Origin: Cycloclasticus pugetii PS-1
GTDB taxonomy: Bacteria > Pseudomonadota > Gammaproteobacteria > Methylococcales > Cycloclasticaceae
Direction: 5' to 3'
Length of the DNA stretch: 64,000 bases
NCBI RefSeq assembly: GCF_000384415.1
Contig: NZ_ARVU01000001.1
Span: forward strand, 62,001-126,000
The notes beneath the pieces were generated by a model. The model did not search any database, had not been told where the DNA came from, and worked only from the letters and a program-made list of their open reading frames with translations. The position numbers and the translations under genes are program-made. Positions 11,246 through 19,659 of this stretch are shown here, one piece after another. Each line of letters starts with the position of its first letter. Position 1 is the stretch's first letter.

Positions 11246-11278
11246 ATTTCCCTTGAATTTCTTGAATTTCTTGAATTT
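11242..11278 (+). repeat. short tandem repeat TTGAATTTC
   Basis: Four near-identical 9-10 nt units starting TTGAATTT follow directly from the right end of REP copy C. A similar but shorter duplication (TTGATCTC twice) follows copy B. The units begin with the same CTTGA that ends the REP core. Confidence 0.8.
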
Positions 11279-11365
11279 GTTGGGGTCTTTAAGTCATGCT
11301 CAATAGCTTCTCAAGCTCCTTATGTTATTTTCAAGCGTAGAGATAACTAAACGGTGTTAAGAAAA

Positions 11366-13141
11366 TTAAGGTGTTACGGTTATTTCGATAGAGGACGTGC
11401 TTATCGGTTCACCACTAACATCCCTATCAACCCAACCATCATTTCCAGTGAAGATTTGTGATCTAACGGTTGTTGTTGGAGAAGTAGCGCTACGGGCATA
11501 AAATAAACCTCGACTGTAAGTGCCTTCGTCACCATCAATTAGTTCTTGGTTTGATATACAGTTTGGACCAGCAGAGATGTTTGATGCTTGGCATGGTGTT
11601 CCTGCGCCATTTGGAATTGGGTCATGTAAGCCAGCTTCCCATTGGTTGCTGACAACTCCATCGCCGGTATAGGTGGCAGTAAAGTCATAGTTATCTTCAT
11701 CTGGAGTCCAGCCTGTTAGCTTTGTTAGATCAACCTCGTAAAAAGGTATGCGATCTAAAGGAATATTAGTCGCAGTGTATGTTGTCCCTTCGTATGCTCC
11801 ATCAGGTGTTTCATCCATATAGATCGCTCGGGCTTGAAGTTGGAGCGTCGATGAGTTAGTTAGTGAGTTATAATTTCCTGCAGAAATCTCACTTGAGGCA
11901 TAATCAGCAAAGCTACGATCAACGGTAGAGTATGAATTTAAGAAATAGTTGATACCTTGGGTTTTTTCAATGTCTGCTACATGTCGAACTAAACTTGTTA
12001 TGTAAGTTGAATAAATAGCATCATGTGTTGAAACGTTTAAAAATTGTTCAGGAATAACGTTAAACCCAATTAATTTCCAGCTTGGGAAGATCTTAAAGCC
12101 GCCAGCAATATATTTAAATCGACAAACCTTATATGCAACATTGGTAGCGGGTATATTCGACTCATCTTTTCCATCTCTGCAACAGGCATTGCAAGCAAAC
12201 GGCTGATCATTATCGCCTAATTGATTTTCTTTAACTTGAGTATACCTAGTTTCGTATGTGCTCAGACTCACAAGATTTGAGGTGACCTTGTTTGCAGTGT
12301 CCCAAGTTACATACCCAGTAAGGTGAGTGTCTGATGCTGCACCGTTGACTTTTTTGCAGACACAGCCAACAGTATTAAACCTATCACGCCTTTGTATAGT
12401 ATTTGTTGAGGTATTAAACACTAAAGATTCAAACGCTGAAAGAACACCAGCGCCTCCCCGGCTAATGTTAGGAGCAACTTGTCCACCAATTAACCTATTA
12501 TTGTCTTCAATATCGACTTCAGCGACCCCGTTATTCGGATCAAAATTATCATCAATTTTATCTGTAGGGCCAACATTACCAAATGTATCATCAACTGTAG
12601 AGGTGGTAATTGATGGGTCGTATCTATAAATGATGGAATCAAACGAAACAACGTTATTGGTATCATCACCGACACCGTCCCAAGAGGCAACAACGTGAGC
12701 TACCTTGAAAATAGGGCTCCCTGAGGGAGTGGTTGATGGGGTTGTTTTGCTAGTAGAGGCGTAATAGTTAATAACCGACCACTCCAAGTCGTAATTTATG
12801 TTTCCAACAGTAGTGGCGCCTGAAAGAATTCGCCCTCCTGCATTATTACCTATATGTTCATAAGCAAGGGAATTTGGATTTGCAATTAAACCATCTGTAT
12901 TAAGAGCTAAGGAAGCCCAGCTATGAGTAGAGGTAATGTTTATAAAACGCGATAAATCATCAACTTTCCTATTAACAAGGCTTGCAGCAACGGCTCTTTC
13001 ATTTGCATTACTGCCGCTTCTTAGGAGGGAAGTTTGTAATTTTGAAACAGCTAAAATCCCAATAGCCAGTACGAGTACGGCAATCATGATTTCAATTAAG
13101 CTAAAGCCATGCTGATGTTTATCCTGATTATAATTTTTCAT
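11366..13141 (-). CDS. pilV: PilV-like type IV minor pilin with very long C-terminal domain
   Basis: The N-terminus is a class III prepilin signal: the peptidase would cut after Gly12 in HQHG|FSLIE, with Glu at +5, followed by a hydrophobic helix with IGILAVSKLQ typical of PilV. At 591 residues it is about three times the normal PilV length. The extra 450 residues include a cysteine group (C260, C262, C317, C320, C321, C340, then C517, C528) and a Asp/Asn-rich stretch around 198-215 that could bind calcium. PilV acts in the minor pilin complex that primes pilus assembly and sits at the tip. The large domain suggests a tip adhesin. It is the last gene of fimT-pilW-pilX-pilV, and no pilY1 follows. 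Confidence 0.85.
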   Translation of the reverse strand: MKNYNQDKHQHGFSLIEIMIAVLVLAIGILAVSKLQTSLLRSGSNANERAVAASLVNRKVDDLSRFINITSTHSWASLALNTDGLIANPNSLAYEHIGNNAGGRILSGATTVGNINYDLEWSVINYYASTSKTTPSTTPSGSPIFKVAHVVASWDGVGDDTNNVVSFDSIIYRYDPSITTSTVDDTFGNVGPTDKIDDNFDPNNGVAEVDIEDNNRLIGGQVAPNISRGGAGVLSAFESLVFNTSTNTIQRRDRFNTVGCVCKKVNGAASDTHLTGYVTWDTANKVTSNLVSLSTYETRYTQVKENQLGDNDQPFACNACCRDGKDESNIPATNVAYKVCRFKYIAGGFKIFPSWKLIGFNVIPEQFLNVSTHDAIYSTYITSLVRHVADIEKTQGINYFLNSYSTVDRSFADYASSEISAGNYNSLTNSSTLQLQARAIYMDETPDGAYEGTTYTATNIPLDRIPFYEVDLTKLTGWTPDEDNYDFTATYTGDGVVSNQWEAGLHDPIPNGAGTPCQASNISAGPNCISNQELIDGDEGTYSRGLFYARSATSPTTTVRSQIFTGNDGWVDRDVSGEPISTSSIEITVTP

Positions 13142-13153
13142 GTAGGTCCTCGA

Positions 13154-14584
13154 TCAGTTGCTTTGGAAGTCTTTGGCACTATAGGCAAGTTTAGCAATAT
13201 CAGAGTTAACTGCGTCATCCTGTAGGCCTGAGAGGACACAGAAATCATAAATTTGCTCATAATCACCGTTCGTTAGAAAGCTATAGGTATCGGTATCTTC
13301 AACAATGACAGCGCCATGAACTTTAGCTCCACCGTTGGCAGTGAAGTCAGTTAAACCGACAAAGATCCCCCATACATTAGCGCCAGCATTGAGTTTTAGT
13401 TTGCCTTCAGAGACAGCGATAATAGGGTTGTATTGCTCGCCGGAAGTGGTGAATGTAGCGTCCCCAGTGCACCAAATAATCGGTTTTGCATTAGTTTTGT
13501 AACCAGCTGTATGACTATCATTGCATGGTCCATCAACATAGATACCGTCGCTTTGGGCAATGGCTTTTACTTCAGCTACTGTTTTACCATTAAAGAAATG
13601 TTCAAATGGACTGTCAGGAAAATCTTCGATGACATTCCATGGACCTTTAATATCGGGGTGGTCGTATGTCGGCGTATATCCAGCACTACTTCCAGCACCG
13701 CTGTCACTTAGGTGATCATCCGGGTCGCATGCACAGTTGCTCCAGTCATCGGTATCGGTATATTCGTAAACACACTTTAAAGGCCCTCCCCATGCGGATG
13801 TGGCACTACTGTCAACATATGAGTCGATACCACATGTTTGCCAAGTACCACCACTGCCTGAACCGTCAACCCACAAAGATAAGTCACCAAGAATGTCGCC
13901 ATTATCATTTGTTATGGGTGATACGTTTAGTGGGGTTACTGTTTTACAGTCAGTTTGATTATGGGTAACACGTGGGTCAGCAATAATCGTAAAACTACCA
14001 GATAAGTCTACTCCTGATGCAAGAACAGGGGGGACGACTCCAGGCGTAATAAAGGTTGTTTTTCCATAAGATACTTGTGAAAAAGCTTCTCCTGTGTCAT
14101 CTAGACTTTTACCTGTACCTATGGCAGTGATTATGTTGCCAGCAGATGAAGCTTCATACACGATGTATGAGTCTGAAGCTATGTTTGATGTGAGTGATAC
14201 AGTATATTCTAGAGGCTCGATGGCTGTTGTAGCAATTACGCCATCATAGGCTAGGTCGTATGATTTGCTGCCAATTTTACAAGGCAATACGTCCTTAATG
14301 GCGACATTTGTGCAGTCTTTCCATGGGGATGTGCCGCCTACAGTACCTTCATATAGATCCGTGTTGTTTTCTATAAAAGCCGAGCTTTGCTCAAGCGCAG
14401 CATCAGCCGCCGCTTGTGCCTCTTTATGGCGATACTCATTAGCTGCTATACGTTGATCCATTACGCCAACTCGGGCTGCAAATACAGTAATGAGAGTGAC
14501 CCCAATAAGTAAAATAATAGAGACAAGAAGAACGGCGGCGCCCCTTTGTAAGCTTAATGACTGTCGTGAATTATGTATTTTCAT
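13154..14584 (-). CDS. pilX: PilX-like type IV pilus assembly protein
   Basis: The 476-residue protein has the PilX N-terminal region: QRGAAVLLVSIILLIG, a hydrophobic helix, then MDQRIAANEYRHKEAQAAADAALE. As usual for PilX it lacks the strict GFTLIE cleavage motif. The C-terminal part is long (PilX is usually about 200 residues), with a cysteine-containing middle region (TCGIDS, SNCACDPDD) and a repetitive beta-rich end (KLKLNAGANVWGIFVG, GGAKVHGAVIVED). It should join PilV, PilW and FimT in the pilus initiation complex. It is 9 nt after pilW and 12 nt before pilV in the same operon. Confidence 0.85.
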   Translation of the reverse strand: MKIHNSRQSLSLQRGAAVLLVSIILLIGVTLITVFAARVGVMDQRIAANEYRHKEAQAAADAALEQSSAFIENNTDLYEGTVGGTSPWKDCTNVAIKDVLPCKIGSKSYDLAYDGVIATTAIEPLEYTVSLTSNIASDSYIVYEASSAGNIITAIGTGKSLDDTGEAFSQVSYGKTTFITPGVVPPVLASGVDLSGSFTIIADPRVTHNQTDCKTVTPLNVSPITNDNGDILGDLSLWVDGSGSGGTWQTCGIDSYVDSSATSAWGGPLKCVYEYTDTDDWSNCACDPDDHLSDSGAGSSAGYTPTYDHPDIKGPWNVIEDFPDSPFEHFFNGKTVAEVKAIAQSDGIYVDGPCNDSHTAGYKTNAKPIIWCTGDATFTTSGEQYNPIIAVSEGKLKLNAGANVWGIFVGLTDFTANGGAKVHGAVIVEDTDTYSFLTNGDYEQIYDFCVLSGLQDDAVNSDIAKLAYSAKDFQSN

Positions 14585-14592
14585 TGTAAGCC

Positions 14593-15297
14593 CTAGTTTT
14601 TGGGATCGTCGTTTCTTAAACGAATGGTTTCAGTTATAGTACGTCTTGGGTCGTTAGCATCTGGGCCGATTGGCGGCAAATCAACTGTCCCCGTTAAAGT
14701 GATAGTGACGTCATAAACGCTTACGCCAGTTGTTGTTGTTAGGGCTGTTAAGCTACTAACGTCGTTAGTGTTTGCACTACCTGAAATATCGAAATCTAAA
14801 GTGGTTATGAATGCAATATTGGGGTCGGTTAGATCTTCCCAGGGCAAGGCAGTGTCACAGGTAGGGCTTCCTAATGCGCCAATAGCTCCACCGCTGCTAA
14901 TCCACTTAACTGTATTTTCGTGTAGTGTAAAACCAAAATGCTCTCGACTTTCAGGGTTTATGCCGCCTGTATCTGCAACAGCCCCTGCATCAGCATCTTC
15001 ATCATAAGCATAGCGAATGCAGCTTCTTGGAAGTGTTGCTGGGTCAGGGGCATTTAATTTGTCCATAAAATCACTGATTGTCGTACGCTCTGAATAACCG
15101 GCTCGCTTTAATTCGTCAACCATAAAAGTCATTACACCCCTTAACTCTTGGTTAAGGCGAATCATTTTAATGTTTTCTGTGCTAGAGCGTACGTTAGTCG
15201 AAAATACGGTGATGATAACGGCTGTAACGAATAAACCAAGTACCATCGCAATCATCATCTCGATAAGAGTAAGGCCTGTTTGTCTTTGATTAATCAT
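14593..15297 (-). CDS. pilW: PilW-like type IV minor pilin
   Basis: This 234-residue protein has a prepilin N-terminus QTGLTLIEMMIAMVLGLFVTAVI, cut after the Gly, with Glu at +5. The following segment STENIKMIRLNQELRGVMTFMVDELKRAGY is characteristic of PilW. The globular domain contains two cysteines (SCIRYAYD and PTCDTALP) that could form a disulfide. It is translated 2 nt after fimT and 8 nt before pilX, so it is part of the same operon. Confidence 0.9.
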   Translation of the reverse strand: MINQRQTGLTLIEMMIAMVLGLFVTAVIITVFSTNVRSSTENIKMIRLNQELRGVMTFMVDELKRAGYSERTTISDFMDKLNAPDPATLPRSCIRYAYDEDADAGAVADTGGINPESREHFGFTLHENTVKWISSGGAIGALGSPTCDTALPWEDLTDPNIAFITTLDFDISGSANTNDVSSLTALTTTTGVSVYDVTITLTGTVDLPPIGPDANDPRRTITETIRLRNDDPKN

Positions 15298-15299
15298 GA

Positions 15300-15848
15300 T
15301 TAGCAGCCCTCGAATCCCATTCCGCTATCAGAGCAAATGGTAGCTCTTCCGCGGGCATTCACTGTAGTTCTTATACTCCTGCCATCAGCTAAGGCAAACT
15401 CAACATGCCCTGGCGTTGCTTGGCCGCGTAATGGTGTAAAAGATACTAAGTCACTTGCAAAATTAACATTGTTATCTTTAATCAAAACATTGTTGCCATA
15501 GTCTGCTTGACTAATGGTCTTCTTTACACCATCAATTTCACAATAATCAGCTTGCGAAGAATCGGCTTGAAAACAATCACAAGCGGCATTTACTTTCATG
15601 CCATAGCACCATTTTGAGGTGTCGACGGAGTCAAATTTATAATAAATTCTGACAGGTGTGTTTCTTTTAATCGCCTCAGTTTTAATAAATATTAAATCTA
15701 CTTGGAAGTTTTCAGCGGCTCCTTTTAACTTACGCCCTTCTAATATACTGAACATAGAGGGCGCAGCAATAGCCACCAAAATACCCAATATCACTACTAC
15801 AATAAGCAGCTCAATCAGTGTAAAACCCTTTTGTCTATTTTGATCCAT
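15300..15848 (-). CDS. fimT: FimT/GspH-type pseudopilin
   Basis: First gene of the minor pilin operon, 182 residues. The prepilin signal KGFTLIELLIVVVILGILVAIAAPSM is cleaved after Gly. A GspH/FimT-type globular domain follows, with cysteine pairs (KWCYGMKVNAACDC, YCEID) and a closing segment VNARGRATICSDSGMGFEGC with two cysteines near the end, a common FimT ending. FimT-like proteins in some species bind DNA for natural transformation; whether this one does is unknown. Its promoter is at 15875-15902. Confidence 0.9.
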   Translation of the reverse strand: MDQNRQKGFTLIELLIVVVILGILVAIAAPSMFSILEGRKLKGAAENFQVDLIFIKTEAIKRNTPVRIYYKFDSVDTSKWCYGMKVNAACDCFQADSSQADYCEIDGVKKTISQADYGNNVLIKDNNVNFASDLVSFTPLRGQATPGHVEFALADGRSIRTTVNARGRATICSDSGMGFEGC

Positions 15849-15874
15849 CTACAAAGCTCTCCTAGTTACGGTTA

Positions 15875-15902
15875 ATTATAGTAGTGATGCTTAGGTTGGC
15901 AA
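15875..15902 (-). promoter_or_regulatory. promoter of the fimT-pilW-pilX-pilV operon
   Basis: On the minus strand TTGCCA (15902-15897) and a perfect TATAAT (15880-15875) are separated by 16 nt. The fimT ATG lies 27 nt beyond, with AGGAG in between. Confidence 0.65.
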
Positions 15903-16025
15903 GGGTTATGATATACCGCTTGTCTTGATAAAATAGCCGTTTGTCGTGTTGTGTGCTATTTTTTAAGAAAAATCAGATAATTTAATTTTACTAAATTATA
16001 CAATTGGATGCATGGGAGCTGCACG

Positions 16026-16454
16026 ATGATTAAAAAACCTTTGTACGGATTCACCTTAATAGAGTTGATGATTGTAGTGGTAATTATTGGCGTATTGGCA
16101 GCGATAGCAGTACCTGCTTATCAAGACTATGGGAAGCGCGCGCGACGAGCGGATGCAAAGCAAGCTTTGTTGGATGCGCGTTTAAATCAAGAAAAATGGC
16201 GTGCTAATAACTCTAGTTATGCGTCAACTACCGTCAGCGTTTGGAGTAAAGATGTAGTAGGAAACGTTGGCAAGAGCCTAGATGATCATTATGACATTGA
16301 GGTGCAATCGGCTACAGTAACTCAATACTCGATAACCGCGACACCAGTTTCCGGTGGATTTCAAGATGGTGATGATTGCGGTACGTTTGCTATTGACGTG
16401 AATGGGGAAGATTACACTGGCAGTTATGCAGGTGAGAATTGCTGGGACCGATAA
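16026..16454 (+). CDS. pilE: type IV pilin, PilE/PilA family
   Basis: The 142-residue prepilin has a seven-residue leader MIKKPLYG cut before [27 protein letters not shown], the archetypal type IVa pilin helix. A small globular domain ends in a disulfide-type loop ([10 protein letters not shown] to GENCWDR). The length and the [14 protein letters not shown] segment match PilE-type minor pilins rather than the major subunit, but either is possible. ATG 16026 is preferred over one 18 nt upstream, since GGAG at 16015-16018 is correctly spaced and the leader length is standard. It is divergent from the fimT operon and ends in its own terminator. Confidence 0.9.
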   Translation: MIKKPLYGFTLIELMIVVVIIGVLAAIAVPAYQDYGKRARRADAKQALLDARLNQEKWRANNSSYASTTVSVWSKDVVGNVGKSLDDHYDIEVQSATVTQYSITATPVSGGFQDGDDCGTFAIDVNGEDYTGSYAGENCWDR

Positions 16455-16469
16455 CTATTTGATTTAAAT

Positions 16470-16500
16470 AAAACCCCCCCCGTCAATTGAAGGGGTTTTT
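16470..16500 (+). terminator. terminator after pilE
   Basis: AAAACCCC pairs with GGGGTTTT around a short loop, followed by a T run. It starts 16 nt after the pilin stop codon. Confidence 0.75.
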
Positions 16501-16623
16501 GTTGTTCGTTAGCAAAGAGTTTTCTAGTTATATGTTGGGCTTCCTTTGTCGGCAACTGCTTCTGCATTCATGCAGTTGTCAGCACCAACCTACGATATAA
16601 GTTGTTTGGTGGAGAAAGCTTGC

Positions 16624-17751
16624 TCACCCATCATAATTATCAATCAACTCCATACCACTGTCGTTATCATCATCGGGGTTTTTAGCTTTTGCATCACCCA
16701 GCTTGATCATTAAGCGTACCTCGTTGCTAGAGTCGGCGTAATTAATGGCGTTTTCGTAGCTGATGTCGCCGCTGGCATAGAAGCCGTACAGTGCCTGGTC
16801 AAACGTTTGCATGCCTTGTTCGGTAGAGTTTTTCATCAGCTCTTTTAGTTTATGAATATCACCTTTTCTGATGAAGTCTGAGGCTAACGGTGTGTTAAGC
16901 ATAATTTCAATCACTGCTTTTCTGCCTTTGCCATCGATGGTGGGTACAAGTTGCTGCGCGATCATGGCCTTTAGGTTGAGCGATAAATCCATAAATAATT
17001 GCTTGTGCGCTTCTTCAGGGAAGAAATGAATAATACGATCAAGTGCTTGGTTGGCGTTATTAGCGTGCAAAGTGGACAGGCATAAATGCCCCGTTTCAGC
17101 GAAGGTCATAGCGTGCTCCATGGTTTCGCGACTACGAATCTCACCAATTAGGATGACATCGGGTGCTTGACGCAACGTGTTTTTAAGCGCAACTTCATAC
17201 GATTCGGTATCTATGCCTACTTCGCGTTGCGTAATGACACACCCCGCGTGTTCATGCACATACTCAACAGGGTCTTCAATGGTGATGATATGGCCGGAAC
17301 TGTTTCTATTACGGTAGCCAACCATCGCAGCTAAGGACGTTGATTTACCGGTGCCGGTTGCGCCCACGAAGATAATGAGCCCGCGTTTTGTCATTGCCAA
17401 TTCGTCTAAAATTGGTGGAAGGTTGAGTTCTTCAGAGGTTGGGATGGTGGTTTCGATTCGACGTAAGACCATGCCAGCATCGTCTTTTTGTATAAATGCG
17501 CTGACACGAAAACGGCCAATATCTGGGCGTTGAATGGCAAATTGGCACTCTTTGGTCTCTTCAAACTCTTTTTTCTGATCATCGGTCATGATGCTTTTTA
17601 CGATGTCTAAAGACTGGCTAGCGCTTAAGCGTGTTTTTGATACTTGCTGTAGCGCTCCATTGACCTTAATGGTGGGAGCCCAACCAGATGTAATAAATAA
17701 GTCAGATGCTTTTTTATGAACAACGAGTTGTAAAAGTGCATCAAAATCCAT
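16624..17751 (-). CDS. pilU: type IV pilus retraction ATPase PilU
   Basis: PilU is a PilT-like hexameric ATPase that assists pilus retraction at the inner membrane. The 375-residue protein has an N-terminal PAS-like domain with ASDLFITSG, a Walker A GATGTGKST at 130-138, the Asp box ITIEDPVEYVHEH, Walker B PDVILIGEIRSRETM and the His box TLHANNANQALDRI. Where PilT has AIRNLIRE it has ASDFIRKGD, and the C-terminal tail is acidic, both typical of PilU. It follows pilT by 24 nt and is probably co-transcribed. Confidence 0.95.
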   Translation of the reverse strand: MDFDALLQLVVHKKASDLFITSGWAPTIKVNGALQQVSKTRLSASQSLDIVKSIMTDDQKKEFEETKECQFAIQRPDIGRFRVSAFIQKDDAGMVLRRIETTIPTSEELNLPPILDELAMTKRGLIIFVGATGTGKSTSLAAMVGYRNRNSSGHIITIEDPVEYVHEHAGCVITQREVGIDTESYEVALKNTLRQAPDVILIGEIRSRETMEHAMTFAETGHLCLSTLHANNANQALDRIIHFFPEEAHKQLFMDLSLNLKAMIAQQLVPTIDGKGRKAVIEIMLNTPLASDFIRKGDIHKLKELMKNSTEQGMQTFDQALYGFYASGDISYENAINYADSSNEVRLMIKLGDAKAKNPDDDNDSGMELIDNYDG

Positions 17752-17775
17752 ATTAAATTCTCCTTTATATACTAT

Positions 17776-18813
17776 CTAGCTAAATGCTTTTTTGTCGGCG
17801 GCTTTCATTCGGGCATCTTGTCTTGTAATGACACCGGCTTGAACAAGCTCTGTTAAGTGTTGATCGAGGGTTTGCATACCATCTTTACGACTGGTTTGTA
17901 TGGTGGAATACATTTGTGCAATTTTATCTTCTCGAATGAGGTTTCGGATAGCCGCAGTGCCGGTCATGATTTCCCATGCGGCAATTCGTCCACCACCAAT
18001 TTTTTTCATTAAGGTTTGTGCAATAACAGCACGAAGTGACTCGGATAACATGGAGCGAACCATGCCTTTTTCACCCTCGGGGAATACATCAATAATACGG
18101 TCAATGGTTTTGGCAGCAGAGCTGGTGTGTAAAGTACCGAAGACCAAGTGGCCTGTTTCTGCCGCGGTTAACGCAAGGCGAATGGTTTCAAGATCTCGCA
18201 TTTCGCCGACTAGAATAATGTCGGGGTCTTCACGAAGCGCAACACGTAAGGCTTCACTAAACCCATGTGTATGCTTGTGTACCTCACGTTGATTAATAAG
18301 GCATTTTTTACTTTTATGTACGAATTCGATAGGGTCTTCAATGGTGAGAATGTGTTCGTATACATTATCGTTTTTATAATCCATCAAAGCCGCTAGTGTG
18401 GTCGATTTTCCTGACCCTGTTGGCCCTGTTACCAGCACAATGCCACGAGGAACATTGATGATTTCTTTAAAAGATTGGGGGCAATTTAAGTCTTCTAGGG
18501 TAAGAATATCAACGGGAATAGTTCTAAATACAGCAGCAGCTCCGCGGTCTTGATTAAAGGCATTAACACGGAAGCGAGCGGTGCCGGGCAACTCGAAGGA
18601 AAAATCGACTTCAAGAAACTCTTCAAAGTCACGGCGCTGTTTATCGTTCATGATGTCATAAATCATTGCATGAACTTCTTTATGCTCAAGCTCAGGCATA
18701 TTGATTCGTCGAATGTCGCCATCTACTCGAATCATAGGAGGTAAACCAGCTGAAAGGTGTAAGTCAGAGGCGTTATTTTTGGTGCTAAAGGCTAATAAAT
18801 CTGAAATATCCAT
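17776..18813 (-). CDS. pilT: type IV pilus twitching motility ATPase PilT
   Basis: PilT powers depolymerisation of the pilus for twitching and DNA uptake. The 345 residues carry ASDLHLSAGLPP at the N-terminus, Walker A GPTGSGKST at 130-138, Asp box LTIEDPIEFVH, Walker B PDIILVGEMRDLETI, His box TLHTSSAAKTIDRI, and the PilT-specific AIRNLIRE, needed for retraction. It is the first gene of pilT-pilU and divergent from yggS-proC-yggT, the same layout as in Pseudomonas. Confidence 0.97.
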   Translation of the reverse strand: MDISDLLAFSTKNNASDLHLSAGLPPMIRVDGDIRRINMPELEHKEVHAMIYDIMNDKQRRDFEEFLEVDFSFELPGTARFRVNAFNQDRGAAAVFRTIPVDILTLEDLNCPQSFKEIINVPRGIVLVTGPTGSGKSTTLAALMDYKNDNVYEHILTIEDPIEFVHKSKKCLINQREVHKHTHGFSEALRVALREDPDIILVGEMRDLETIRLALTAAETGHLVFGTLHTSSAAKTIDRIIDVFPEGEKGMVRSMLSESLRAVIAQTLMKKIGGGRIAAWEIMTGTAAIRNLIREDKIAQMYSTIQTSRKDGMQTLDQHLTELVQAGVITRQDARMKAADKKAFS

Positions 18814-18936
18814 GTGTTAAATCCGTTTGCCCCAGAGAGCTCAGTTATTTGTATAATGAAACGTCTAGAAAATACTACTATCATTAGTGCAAGTAAATCT
18901 AGTACGTATTCTAAGTATAGGCACGAATCTTAAATA

Positions 18937-19626
18937 ATGCTTCCTTTATTACAACGATACTATACACAACAGGCGCTGATTGCAGATTTAGAGCAAACGC
19001 ATTGTTCATCGGTTAAATTATTAGCAGTTAGTAAAACTCGCCCTGCGTGTGATGTGGCAGTGCTGTACAGTGCTGGGCAGCGTGATTTTGGTGAAAACTA
19101 TTTACAGGATGCGCTGAAAAAACAACAGGTATTAGCGCATTTAGATATTTCATGGCACTTTATTGGGCCTATTCAGTCAAATAAAACTCGCGACATTGCG
19201 CGCTATTTTAGCTGGGTACACAGTGTAGACCGGTTAAAAATAGCGACTCGTTTAAATCAGCAGCGACCGGCTTATCTGCCACCGCTTAATATTTGTTTGC
19301 AAGTTAATGTTGATGAAGAAGAAACCAAGTCAGGCTTTTATTTAGATGAGTTGTTAGACGTTATTGAACCAATATTATCATTGGAAAACATTCGGTTACG
19401 AGGGCTTATGGCTATTCCCAAAGTAGATAAGCCGATAGCTGAGCAGCACGCATCGTTTAGGAAAATGGCACAGGCAAAAAAAGAAATTGAGCAAACATTT
19501 GATATTAGCTTGGATACGCTTTCGATGGGAATGAGCGGCGATTTACAGGTGGCCGTTGCAGAAGGAGCAACAATGGTGAGAGTAGGCACCGCTATTTTTG
19601 GCGAAAGACTAAAAAATACGGTTTAA
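18937..19626 (+). CDS. yggS: PLP homeostasis protein, YggS family
   Basis: This PLP-binding protein balances vitamin B6 and amino/keto acid pools. It has 229 residues in a single alanine-racemase-like barrel: Lys33 in LLAVSKTRP is the PLP lysine, and GENYLQDALKK, WHFIGPIQSNK and GMSGDLQVAVAEGATMVRVGTAIFG are the family signatures. The order pilT, yggS, proC, yggT is conserved in gammaproteobacteria. The gene starts with ATG 18937, with no strong ribosome-binding site. Confidence 0.95.
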   Translation: MLPLLQRYYTQQALIADLEQTHCSSVKLLAVSKTRPACDVAVLYSAGQRDFGENYLQDALKKQQVLAHLDISWHFIGPIQSNKTRDIARYFSWVHSVDRLKIATRLNQQRPAYLPPLNICLQVNVDEEETKSGFYLDELLDVIEPILSLENIRLRGLMAIPKVDKPIAEQHASFRKMAQAKKEIEQTFDISLDTLSMGMSGDLQVAVAEGATMVRVGTAIFGERLKNTV

Positions 19627-19659
19627 TGGCGTTTATAAAATTTAAGATTAAGTGAGAGT

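Noticed and set aside
13433-13968. Overlapping open frames opposite the pilX gene
   Set aside because: They lie antisense to a clear pilus gene, show no family signature, and reflect the coding bias of the opposite strand.
15880-16025. TTGGCAAGGG upstream of pilE as a sigma54 promoter, as for pilA in Pseudomonas
   Set aside because: It lacks the correctly spaced TTGC -12 element. The complementary strand instead gives a good sigma70 promoter for fimT.
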